DNA from: an uncultured Chloroflexota bacterium
GTDB taxonomy: Bacteria > Chloroflexota > Anaerolineae > Anaerolineales > Anaerolineaceae
Assembly: GCA_902774215.1 (NCBI GenBank)
Contig: CACYHU010000011.1
Location: 1-41,828, forward strand
Direction of reading: 5' to 3'
DNA: 41,828 nucleotides
Every line of letters begins with the position of its first letter. The first letter of the stretch is position 1. The notes under the pieces were generated by a model that was not told where the DNA came from, searched no databases, and worked only from the letters and a program-made list of their open reading frames with translations. The position numbers and the translations under genes were made by a program. Below, piece by piece: positions 1 to 7,661 of this stretch.

Positions 1-350
1 TTCAGCTGGTCCCGCATATGGTCGATGTTGGAGAAAGTCCAGGAAGCCGGATGAATATTATTCTTGATCGCGGCATTTTCAGCCGGCAGGCCAAATGCAT
101 CGAAACCCATCGGGAACATAACGTTATAGCCCTTCATTCGCATATAGCGGGCATGCGCATCCGACGGAGTGATTGAGTACCAATGGCCGATATGAAGATT
201 GCCGGAAGGATAGGGAAGCATCGTCAGAGCATAGTGCTTCGGCTTGTTTTCATCAACATCAGATTCATACAACTTATCGTCAGCCCATCGTTTCTGCCAT
301 TTTTCTTCGATGGCTTTTGAATTATACACAGGGGTTTTCTTCTCTTCCAT
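1..350 (-). CDS. leuS: Leucyl-tRNA synthetase, N-terminal part (cut by window edge)
   Basis: Charges tRNA-Leu with leucine in the cytoplasm; class I aminoacyl-tRNA synthetase. Only the first 116 or so codons are in the window, and the gene runs off the left edge. The translation shows the class I HIGH signature in the context [12 protein letters not shown], followed by [14 protein letters not shown], which is typical of bacterial LeuRS. The ATG is preceded by a strong AGGAGGGG ribosome binding site (351-360 on the complementary strand), which fixes the start. It lies downstream of two alanine tRNA genes on the same strand, but a terminator-like hairpin separates them, so leuS may need its own promoter or readthrough. 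No T-box leader is visible upstream. Identity is near certain. Confidence 0.97.
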   Translation of the reverse strand, partial: MEEKKTPVYNSKAIEEKWQKRWADDKLYESDVDENKPKHYALTMLPYPSGNLHIGHWYSITPSDAHARYMRMKGYNVMFPMGFDAFGLPAENAAIKNNIHPASWTFSNIDHMRDQL

Positions 351-377
351 TTCCCCTCCTTCAAAAAATTTTGGTAT

Positions 378-405
378 AAAAAAACCTCATTCATCAAGAA
401 TGAGG
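378..405 (-). terminator. Rho-independent terminator after the tRNA-Ala pair
   Basis: On the minus strand an 8-bp perfect stem (CCTCATTC / GAATGAGG, 5-nt loop) is followed directly by seven T residues. It sits 8 bases past the 3' end of the tRNA-Ala(GGC) gene and before leuS, so it should end the tRNA transcript. Confidence 0.85.
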
Positions 406-412
406 CTTTCAG

Positions 413-485
413 TGGACCTAGTGAGATTCGAACTCACGACCTTCTCAATGCCATTGAGACGCGCTCCCAACTGCGCTATAGGCCC
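413..485 (-). tRNA. tRNA-Ala, anticodon GGC
   Basis: A 73-nt cloverleaf on the minus strand. The acceptor stem GGGCCTA / TAGGTCC contains the G3-U70 wobble pair, the known identity element for alanine. The anticodon stem TCTCA / TGAGA encloses the loop ATGGCAT, giving anticodon GGC (reads GCC and GCT). The T arm has the usual TTCGAAT loop. The 3' CCA is not encoded. It is the second gene of a two-tRNA transcript with the CGC isoacceptor. Confidence 0.96.
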
Positions 486-519
486 ATATTATCTTCTCTT
501 CCTTAGGAGCCAACTGGAG

Positions 520-592
520 TGGACCTGGGGGGATTCGAACCCCCGACCTCTTCAGTGCGATTGAAGCGCGCTCCCAACTGCGCTACAGGCCC
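520..592 (-). tRNA. tRNA-Ala, anticodon CGC
   Basis: A 73-nt cloverleaf on the minus strand. The acceptor stem GGGCCTG / CAGGTCC again carries G3-U70, so the isoacceptor is alanine. The anticodon stem CTTCA / TGAAG encloses ATCGCAC, giving anticodon CGC (reads GCG). The D arm is identical to that of the neighbouring GGC tRNA; the anticodon and T stems differ. CCA is not encoded. A near-consensus promoter lies about 20 bases upstream. Confidence 0.96.
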
Positions 593-613
593 CTATTTCC
601 TGAAGACTTGATT

Positions 614-642
614 ATTTTATATCTCCTCATAATAATTGTCAA
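614..642 (-). promoter_or_regulatory. Sigma-70 type promoter of the tRNA-Ala pair
   Basis: On the minus strand a perfect -35 box TTGACA (637-642) is separated by exactly 17 bases from a -10 box TAAAAT (614-619). Transcription would start a few bases before the first tRNA. The rest of 593-722 is AT-rich and shows no gene. Confidence 0.8.
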
Positions 643-722
643 GCAATTTGTGAAAATTCGTTACAAACTCGTTTTTTCCGCCTTTTTCAGCGTAATTGCA
701 GCCGAAAACCTTATTGCCTGAC

Positions 723-1313
723 TCAATTCCTTCGCATATTTTCCCGATACCGGGATAACTTTTCGTTCAGCTTTGAGTAGATCCGGGCACGGAACCAGGG
801 CTCGCATGAAGCCTGAACAGCTTCCTCCAGCGGGAACCAGGCAACAGCACTGTTTTCATCTTCTTTCCGGGTGAGCATATCATGGTCATCTGCTTCAAGC
901 AGGTAAGTCAGGTTCAAATGAAGATGTGAAGAAACATATTTTCCGCGTTTTTCATGACCGTCCACAGTCAGGACCTCAAGAGAATAAACTTCCGGAGAAA
1001 GCACACGAACATGTGTAATGCCCGTTTCCTCCCTTGCCTCCCTCAGCGCAACCGAAAGCAGGTCTGTGTTCCCGTCAGCATGCCCGCCGGTCCATGACCA
1101 GGACTTATAGATATTATGATAAACCATCAATACCTTTGTCAATGAATGGTCAACGATCCAGGATGAAGCGGTCATATGAGCCGTAGAATTTTCCCTGCTG
1201 AAAATATCAGGAGTCCTCTCGAGATGAAACAAAATAATATCGCGGTCCCTTTCCTCCTGCTCATTCCATGGCTGATAGTTACGGACAGATTCTATGAGTG
1301 ATGCGGCATCCAT
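723..1313 (-). CDS. Nudix hydrolase
   Basis: A 196-residue cytoplasmic protein of the Nudix superfamily, which hydrolyses nucleoside diphosphates linked to another moiety. The Nudix box runs from GGHADGNTDLL to REAREETGI. The REAREE core that binds metal is intact, but the glutamate expected six residues after the first box glycine is a threonine (GHADGNT). That position is less critical than the REUxEE glutamates, so activity is still plausible. The N-terminal part has a helical segment (ESVRNYQPWNEQEERD) common in Nudix proteins of this length. The gene starts 14 bases after the stop of the sensor-kinase-like gene and is probably the last gene of that transcript. The substrate cannot be told from sequence. 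Confidence 0.88.
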   Translation of the reverse strand: MDAASLIESVRNYQPWNEQEERDRDIILFHLERTPDIFSRENSTAHMTASSWIVDHSLTKVLMVYHNIYKSWSWTGGHADGNTDLLSVALREAREETGITHVRVLSPEVYSLEVLTVDGHEKRGKYVSSHLHLNLTYLLEADDHDMLTRKEDENSAVAWFPLEEAVQASCEPWFRARIYSKLNEKLSRYRENMRRN

Positions 1314-1327
1314 AAACTATCCATCCG

Positions 1328-2704
1328 TTATGAATAATATGGGATCGTCAGGGTGAAAACACTGCCCTTGCCAAGCCGGCTCTCGATCTGCAGTCTGCCG
1401 TTGTGAACCTTGGCCACATATTTCACCAAAGCGATGCCGTGAAGACCGCTCCCGGCAGCTTCAGCATAATTTAATGCCTGTATCCGTTCCAGATCAAGCG
1501 GAGAAATTCCCGCGCCAAAGTCTTCTACACGCAATGACCAGTCAGATTCATTATATGATATCTGAATATTGATCGCCTTTCCATCCATCGGCGTAAACCG
1601 CACAGCATTATCCAGCAGATCAAAAATTGCAAGCGTCAGCAGCCATGGGTCGCCGAAAGCATTCCCCGATGAATTTCCCTTACTGCCGCTTTCCGTATCC
1701 AGTTCTATCTCGATGCGTTTGTTTCTGGCTGCCGCGGCCATATCCAGGATCACCTCTTTTGCTATATCTGTCACGGAAATAGCCTCAAAAGACATCATCG
1801 TGTTTTCCGAACGCTGGTAATGTTTTGTGCCGATTGAATACAGATACTCCAGGCGCTCCAGCGGACTTTCGGTCTTGCTGATATAGTTCTTCTGCAGATT
1901 TGTCAGGTCGCCGGTCGAATCAAGTAGCGCAAGCGTCCCGAGCGCTTTCTGTGTCAAAAGATGATAATACTGTATCTCGTTTTCACCGAATCGTATTTCA
2001 CGGATATCTCCGCCGGCATGCGGGAATAAATAGATCTTTCCTGTCTGGTTTGATGAAAGGTCAATTTTTTTGAGTATATAATCAAACTCGGATAAATGAT
2101 TCAGCGCCTTTTCAGCCTCTTCGCCTTCCTGTCTGAGCAGGTTCAGGAAAATTTCTTTATCCTTCATGCCTTCAAATGAAGGATTGGAAATAAGAAGCCT
2201 GTCAGGGCTGATCAATATGAGCGCCGGGATCTTCAACCGTTCAAGCAGGTCTACATAATGATTAGCCTGGCTTTGTACGCTCAGTTCTTCTTCCAGCCAC
2301 TTCTGCATCACCAATTCCACCCACTCACAGCAGCCGATCAGTGACCCGGAAATTTTTTCTGAAAAATTATCCTCCTGAAAACAAGCCCAGATAAAACCGC
2401 AGTACCCGAAACGGGAATTGATCGGGAAAAATATCGCTGAACCCGGGCCAAAATTCAGGCTGGAAAGCAAAGAAGACTGCTGTATAGACGGGATCTTCAG
2501 AACACGCTGCGTCCGCATGATACCAAAGAAGCTGGAATCAATGTTTTCAAACGCATTATTTGTCCGTCCGATACTGTAAAGCCGCAGGTCCTCAGGCTCT
2601 TTCCTTCCCGCATTCCGGTTTACGATCACACGTGCTGATACCGGAGAGAGAAATTCGACCGTATCCAGAATCGTACGGATATTTCTTTCTATATCAACCC
2701 ACAT
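1328..2704 (-). CDS. Sensor histidine kinase-like protein with degenerate H-box
   Basis: A 458-residue soluble protein; no clear membrane segment is visible. The C-terminal 130 residues form a HATPase_c domain: N-box FDLLDNAVRFTP, G1 box VEDFGAGIS, and a G2 region SGLHGIALVKYVAKVHNG followed by SRLGKGSVFTLTIP. The N-terminal 150 residues look like a GAF-type sensor region, and a PAS-like stretch may follow (about 165-230). The dimerisation/phosphoacceptor region is poor: the best candidate is a YHLLTQKALG segment without the usual HELRTP pattern, so it may use an atypical histidine or be a non-phosphorylating relative. There is no response regulator next to it. Its start lies 3 bases after the cmk stop, so the two are translationally coupled. 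Family fit is good; the signal and partner are unknown. Confidence 0.8.
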   Translation of the reverse strand: MWVDIERNIRTILDTVEFLSPVSARVIVNRNAGRKEPEDLRLYSIGRTNNAFENIDSSFFGIMRTQRVLKIPSIQQSSLLSSLNFGPGSAIFFPINSRFGYCGFIWACFQEDNFSEKISGSLIGCCEWVELVMQKWLEEELSVQSQANHYVDLLERLKIPALILISPDRLLISNPSFEGMKDKEIFLNLLRQEGEEAEKALNHLSEFDYILKKIDLSSNQTGKIYLFPHAGGDIREIRFGENEIQYYHLLTQKALGTLALLDSTGDLTNLQKNYISKTESPLERLEYLYSIGTKHYQRSENTMMSFEAISVTDIAKEVILDMAAAARNKRIEIELDTESGSKGNSSGNAFGDPWLLTLAIFDLLDNAVRFTPMDGKAINIQISYNESDWSLRVEDFGAGISPLDLERIQALNYAEAAGSGLHGIALVKYVAKVHNGRLQIESRLGKGSVFTLTIPYYS

Positions 2705-2707
2705 AAA

Positions 2708-3382
2708 CTAATCCATTAATTCAAAGATCTTTTGAGCCACTTCATCAGCAGAATAATCATCGGTATGAATGATCACCGCGTCATCAGCCGGTTTTAATGG
2801 AGCGACAGCACGCTCTCTGTCATTCTTATCCCGTTTTATAATGTCAGCAAGGATCATTTCATAAGTTTCGGATTCAATATTGTTGGAGAGATTTTCCAAA
2901 TACCGCCGTTTTGCGCGCGTTTCCGGAGATGCTTCAAGATAGATCTTCATCTCCGCGTCAGGCATGACAACCGTCCCTATGTCCCGACCGACCATAACCA
3001 CCCGGCCCTGCAGACCGATTTTCCGCTGCTGCTTCGTCAATGCTGTACGTACGGCAGGATAGGCAGCCACAGTGGAAACGATCCGGTCGACTTCAGGCAA
3101 ATGCAGACGATCCGTAATATTCTGTCCATCCAGCAAAACATTTGTCACGCCATTCTCCGTGTCATTCTGCAGTGCAATATCCATCATTTCCACGACTTCA
3201 TTGACTTTTGCCTCATCACTCACATCATGGAGCTTCTGATCAGCTCCGTAAGCAGCGACACGGTACATAATACCCGTATCAAAAAATAAATAATCCAGAT
3301 TTTTAGCCACAATTTTTCCTACAGTAGTCTTTCCGGAGGCTGCTGTCCCATCTATCGCTATTTGATTCGGAATATTCTTCAT
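2708..3382 (-). CDS. cmk: Cytidylate kinase (CMP/dCMP kinase)
   Basis: Phosphorylates CMP and dCMP with ATP in pyrimidine nucleotide salvage and supply. The protein opens with MKNIPNQIAIDG, and the P-loop is GTAASGKTT. Other family marks are FFDTGIMYRV, the QGRVVMVGRDIGTVV segment and the RAKRRY lid arginines; DKNDRERAVAPLKPA lies near the C-terminus. The frame is open to a GTG at 3406 that overlaps the preceding stop, but I chose the ATG at 3382 because GGAG lies 6 bases before it and the resulting 224 residues match the family. It sits between a glycan-type membrane protein gene and a sensor-kinase-like gene with almost no spacing, so it is co-transcribed with them. Confidence 0.95.
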   Translation of the reverse strand: MKNIPNQIAIDGTAASGKTTVGKIVAKNLDYLFFDTGIMYRVAAYGADQKLHDVSDEAKVNEVVEMMDIALQNDTENGVTNVLLDGQNITDRLHLPEVDRIVSTVAAYPAVRTALTKQQRKIGLQGRVVMVGRDIGTVVMPDAEMKIYLEASPETRAKRRYLENLSNNIESETYEMILADIIKRDKNDRERAVAPLKPADDAVIIHTDDYSADEVAQKIFELMD

Positions 3383-3405
3383 TTCTCTCTCCATCATAAA
3401 ATTCA

Positions 3406-5136
3406 CTATTCGTTATTTGAAACGGAATAGATATAATCAGTTCTGACCCATAAGCTTACAGGTGTATCTTCGTATAAGCGGGCATCGCCAAATATCAGCC
3501 AGTTTCCCCAGTCACGAAAACTGAAACGAGTCCAGTCCATCGTTCCACGCCAATTGCGCTGCGTACGAACGTATCCGAAAGATTCGAAATTAGTACCGGA
3601 GCGGTCAAGGATCATATCGATACCGGTCAGGTCGCTGAGTACATTGGCGGTCGTTTTTATACCGGGCAAATTCCTCAAATACCAATCCACCATTGCATCA
3701 TTTGTTATAAAATTCAATCCGAAATCTACGTTAAAGGAATCACCATGTTTTGCAATTGTTTCTGATAACAGATCAAACAACGCCGTGTCACCATATGAAG
3801 TGTATGCGCCGTTGAGAATACTGGCTGTATTTTTCAGATGCGGGGCAGCCGGATGATCACCTTCACGGTCAAAACCGCCGGAATTCCAGATTCCTGCAGC
3901 CAATCCCCAGCCAAGTATTACCAGACAGCCGCAAAGCATCCCTCTCCGGATCGAGTCCGACTCCACGAAACCAAGCAATATTTTCACGATCAATGCAATT
4001 ATCAGAATACTGATAATTGTCAGCAAAACGGTCCCGCCGAAACGGGTAAGCGGCAGTGTCTGCACCGATCCGTTCCAGGAGATTTGAACCGGTTCATTTC
4101 CGTTTGTCTGATTAAAGAGCTCCACAAGCCGGAAATAAAAGAATGAGTAAGCACCGGGAACGATCAGGGCGGTCATGAAGAAAGGAAAATCGATTTTCCC
4201 TTTGATGCGGTTCAATTCTGCCAACAGAACATCTGAAGCTGTAAGCCAAAGGAATATGGAGAGCCATGGCAGCATAACGATTCCCTGCCAAAACAGCAGT
4301 CCGGCTGCGGCTGCAAAAGAAACAAGCATCTGCGGAATTTTTGCATTTTTAAATGAACGATATATACAAAACAGCAGCGGAACTCCGCAGTATAATCCGC
4401 AGGCTATCAGCACAGCTGTCAGGCCGGGATAACACCAGGAAGATCCGGGACGGAAGCTGTTGATAAATCCCTCACCCAATCCGTTCAGTCCGCCGGGGAA
4501 AAACCCGAATCCCGTACAATACAAAGCAAAGAAAAGCACCGCGAGAAAAACATTTCTCCGGCTGAATCTTATTTTGATCATGTCGGTTTTGAAAATCAAA
4601 GAACTGACAGCGGTGCATAAAGCGAGAACAGCCGCAGCAGGCCATGCACGTTCTCCGCCGCTCAGGGAAATAAGAAAACAGGTCAAAGCAGCGGTCTTCT
4701 TTCCCAGCATCAGCAAAACAAAAGCTGCGGACATCATTGCTACCGCAGGGATAACTGCGTCCGCCCGTTTACTCCAGAACAGGAGGACCGGATCAACAGC
4801 CAGCAGAAATGACAGCAGACAGGCTCTCTGATAACCGGTCTTTTTGTATAAAAACAGCGGAAGTCCTGAAAGAAGAATACCCGTCAGAGCCGGGAAAAAC
4901 CGTGCTGTAAACTCTGAACTGCCAAACAAGCTGAATAATAAAGAGGCAGGCATCGTATAAAGGAGCTGCCCGCCGCTGCCGTTTTCAAACAGGTGCAGAG
5001 CTCTCATGGCATTCTCTGCCTCGTTCATCGTCAGGGATGCGCTTCCCAACCCGATCAGCCGCAGCGAGGCAGACAAAATCATCACCGCAATCGGAACCAG
5101 TATCATTTTTGACTTGGTTTCAGGCTTTCTCTCCAT
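3406..5136 (-). CDS. Agl23-like GT-C membrane protein (TIGR03663/GT39-like)
   Basis: A multi-spanning membrane protein of about 576 residues. After an N-terminal membrane helix comes LRLIGLGSASLTMNEAENAM, then FGSSEFTARFFPALTGILL and LLAVDPVLLFWSKRADAV. This order matches the GT39-like proteins annotated as flippase activity-associated Agl23, which usually occur with YYY (DUF2298) proteins, as here. Such proteins are thought to transfer sugars from lipid carriers outside the membrane. The first-loop acidic motif, normally DE, reads NE here, so the catalytic base may be lost or moved. The C-terminal third is soluble and exported. The open frame reaches 5172; I prefer ATG 5136, preceded by GGAG and lying 11 bases past the stop of the upstream gene. 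Family assignment is fairly secure; activity is not. Confidence 0.75.
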   Translation of the reverse strand: MERKPETKSKMILVPIAVMILSASLRLIGLGSASLTMNEAENAMRALHLFENGSGGQLLYTMPASLLFSLFGSSEFTARFFPALTGILLSGLPLFLYKKTGYQRACLLSFLLAVDPVLLFWSKRADAVIPAVAMMSAAFVLLMLGKKTAALTCFLISLSGGERAWPAAAVLALCTAVSSLIFKTDMIKIRFSRRNVFLAVLFFALYCTGFGFFPGGLNGLGEGFINSFRPGSSWCYPGLTAVLIACGLYCGVPLLFCIYRSFKNAKIPQMLVSFAAAAGLLFWQGIVMLPWLSIFLWLTASDVLLAELNRIKGKIDFPFFMTALIVPGAYSFFYFRLVELFNQTNGNEPVQISWNGSVQTLPLTRFGGTVLLTIISILIIALIVKILLGFVESDSIRRGMLCGCLVILGWGLAAGIWNSGGFDREGDHPAAPHLKNTASILNGAYTSYGDTALFDLLSETIAKHGDSFNVDFGLNFITNDAMVDWYLRNLPGIKTTANVLSDLTGIDMILDRSGTNFESFGYVRTQRNWRGTMDWTRFSFRDWGNWLIFGDARLYEDTPVSLWVRTDYIYSVSNNE

Positions 5137-5147
5137 ACCGCTCCGTC

Positions 5148-7661
5148 TCAATAGACCTGATAGATCGTACAATTTCCGGAATCAAAAACCTTCGTCAGAT
5201 TCCGTTCGAATTTCTTATCCTGAATATTATAAGCACTTTTTTCCGCACTGCCGATAAATATATATCGAATTTTATAAGTTTCCAACAAATCGCGTGCGAC
5301 GTCCCAGCTGTGGGTTTCAAAAATTCGTTTCACATCATCACTGCGTGATCCGATTTCATTATAACCGCCCCGCCATTGTGACTCATGCCCTGCAGGTCCC
5401 AGTACAGACGGCATACCCACAAAGGTGCTCACGATATTATCCCCGCCATAACTGGATCCAACCTTTTCGAGTACGACTCCCGGTTCCGCTTTCTGATCGA
5501 GCCACATAAGTCCTTCCCAGTCACTGCTGCGGGAAAATCGCAGGAAATCAGCGCCATCCAATGTCACATTTTGTTTCAAATTCAGACTGCTCCATTTTCC
5601 GGTAATACAAAAGATCGGATAAACCATTACTGCAGCTGTCAAAAAGGTCATAACAAACGCAAAGACGATCCGTTTCACTCCCCGCAGTTCCGCCGAGAGC
5701 TCTGAAACGGCATAAGCGGCTGAAAGGCCAAACAGTATCCAGGCCTGATAGTAAAACTTGAAAATCGTGTTCATTCGGGTTCCGAAAAGATCACGCAGAT
5801 AGAAAAATTCAGGGAAAATCACCAGAGCTGCGGCAATGAGGATCATCAGTGAACAGAAGACATCAGCCGGATGAGAAGGTTCTTTGTCTTCAGAGTTATC
5901 CATTCCGTCTGTCTGACGGATCAGAGTGAATGCCATGCCGGCAGTCAGGAAGAGTATAAATAATGTCGGCAAAGCCCACAGCCGTCTGCTGAAAAATCTG
6001 GAGAGTCCGCTTTCTACACTTGTGATCTGCTGCATGCTTGTGAAAGACTCGGCAGCCATGCCCAGTGAACCACCGGTGTTTCTTATCCGGATCATGATAA
6101 GTGCAGCGTATATTATACATTCAAGAATTACCAGAATTCCGAAAATCGACACCGCGCTCACCCTTCCAAAGCGTTTCGATTTTTTACCGCATCCCTTCAG
6201 CCTGAAAAGCTGCCAGCAAATCACCGGGACAAGAAAATAGCCAAACATGATCAGAAACTGCACCGTCCGGGTAACAAAAACACCGCTTGGGACGATGCCT
6301 CCGGCCTGTGAGGCAAAACTCATAAAAAACAGTGAATACAGTAAAATACACCCTGCGCCTAAAGGCAGTGCTGTTTCAAAAAACACCGTGAATGCTTTCC
6401 GGTTCCATCCAAAATTACGCACCTGTGCAGCGGCAGCACAAAGACAATATAATCCGAAATAAAACGGAAAATCCCACATATTCAGGAAAAGCAGCGCACC
6501 GACACATACCGAGCTCAGCCAGAAATCCGCTGACCGGATCCAGCTGACCATCCCCGAATTTCCAAGCGTCAGATCTTCCCGTACCAAGCTTTCAGCAAAA
6601 TAAACACGTTCCTGCCGTTGCGAGATCCCTTTGATCAAAGCATTCAGTGCGATCCCGACTGCAAACAAAACAAAAGGAATGGCGAGTACATGAGGATGAA
6701 GATCACCAAGCTCAAAGGAGAACATCGGGAACTCATCGATCACTTCCTTGACTGAGCCTTCCAACCCCTTGTCATTGACGACCCTGGAAGCCCGCCACCA
6801 CCAGATCCCGGAGCGGCCGGTCGGGTCCCATGTTGGCATACGCACCGGATATTCAGTTAATTCTTTCAAATCAAGCCAGGACCAGAAAGCCGATGTCCCA
6901 TCCGGAGCCCAGAACAGATGCAGGGAATGGAAGACCTCCAACAGTCCTTCCAGATTACCCGAGATCAACACAAACAACGGTGCCAAAAGCGAACGCAGCT
7001 TCGGATAAGGACCGGGATCACCTGAGGGATGACGCAATTCGATCAGATCATTCAGAATTCCGAAGGCTGATTCGGCAGCCAGACCGAAAACAGCAGCCAG
7101 CATCAGGTTAAACCCCACAGAAGAAGATACACCGCTGAGCATCACCAGAACAGCTGCCATTATGTAACCGAAGTAGTAATAAGATATCGAATATCCCGAA
7201 AGCCATCCGTCATGCGGCGGGAAGGTATCCGATTTCAGGATACTGTTGATGAACATCATCTCCATCGGCTTTTCTGTACCGGAGACTTCAGGTCCTGCGA
7301 GCCTTATCGTGATGACCAGTATAAATCCAAGCAGAAACACGAGTTCTGAGACAATCAGATATCTCAGAGCGTTTTTTATCCATTCACGGATTTCATTTTT
7401 CTGCCTGATCCACATAAAAACGGACACCCCGGCCAGGAAAATGATCACCGGGAGAAGGCTTCCGATACTGTTGCGAAGGAAGCCAAGCGACCCGAAAAGC
7501 CAGTAAAAATAAGAAATCAGGACCAGTCCCAGTGAACGGGAATAAACGAAACCTCTCCTCGGTAATTTTTTCAAAAATCTAAAAACGATTGGGAAACCGA
7601 TCAGCCCGATCCCGGTCAAAACCAGATACCATCTGACAATATCAGGAATCACATGAATCAT
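5148..7661 (-). CDS. Chlor_Arch_YYY (DUF2298) family membrane protein
   Basis: An 837-residue, very hydrophobic protein with many membrane helices. The family mark is clear: a loop segment PPHDGWLSGYSISYYYFGY, then LSGVSSSVGFNLMLA. The exposed loop near LKELTEYPVRMPTWDPTGRSG, the phrase FELGDLHPHVLAIPF and the DLFGTRMNTIFKFYYQAW segment are also typical of DUF2298. The last 120 residues form a small soluble domain ending in YKIRYIFIGSAE. The family is sporadic, mainly in Chloroflexi and Archaea, and occurs with Agl23-like proteins; a role in lipid-linked sugar transfer or surface glycosylation is inferred. Its start overlaps the stop of the next YYY gene by 4 bases, and its own stop lies 11 bases before the Agl23-like start. 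Confidence 0.85.
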   Translation of the reverse strand: MIHVIPDIVRWYLVLTGIGLIGFPIVFRFLKKLPRRGFVYSRSLGLVLISYFYWLFGSLGFLRNSIGSLLPVIIFLAGVSVFMWIRQKNEIREWIKNALRYLIVSELVFLLGFILVITIRLAGPEVSGTEKPMEMMFINSILKSDTFPPHDGWLSGYSISYYYFGYIMAAVLVMLSGVSSSVGFNLMLAAVFGLAAESAFGILNDLIELRHPSGDPGPYPKLRSLLAPLFVLISGNLEGLLEVFHSLHLFWAPDGTSAFWSWLDLKELTEYPVRMPTWDPTGRSGIWWWRASRVVNDKGLEGSVKEVIDEFPMFSFELGDLHPHVLAIPFVLFAVGIALNALIKGISQRQERVYFAESLVREDLTLGNSGMVSWIRSADFWLSSVCVGALLFLNMWDFPFYFGLYCLCAAAAQVRNFGWNRKAFTVFFETALPLGAGCILLYSLFFMSFASQAGGIVPSGVFVTRTVQFLIMFGYFLVPVICWQLFRLKGCGKKSKRFGRVSAVSIFGILVILECIIYAALIMIRIRNTGGSLGMAAESFTSMQQITSVESGLSRFFSRRLWALPTLFILFLTAGMAFTLIRQTDGMDNSEDKEPSHPADVFCSLMILIAAALVIFPEFFYLRDLFGTRMNTIFKFYYQAWILFGLSAAYAVSELSAELRGVKRIVFAFVMTFLTAAVMVYPIFCITGKWSSLNLKQNVTLDGADFLRFSRSSDWEGLMWLDQKAEPGVVLEKVGSSYGGDNIVSTFVGMPSVLGPAGHESQWRGGYNEIGSRSDDVKRIFETHSWDVARDLLETYKIRYIFIGSAEKSAYNIQDKKFERNLTKVFDSGNCTIYQVY

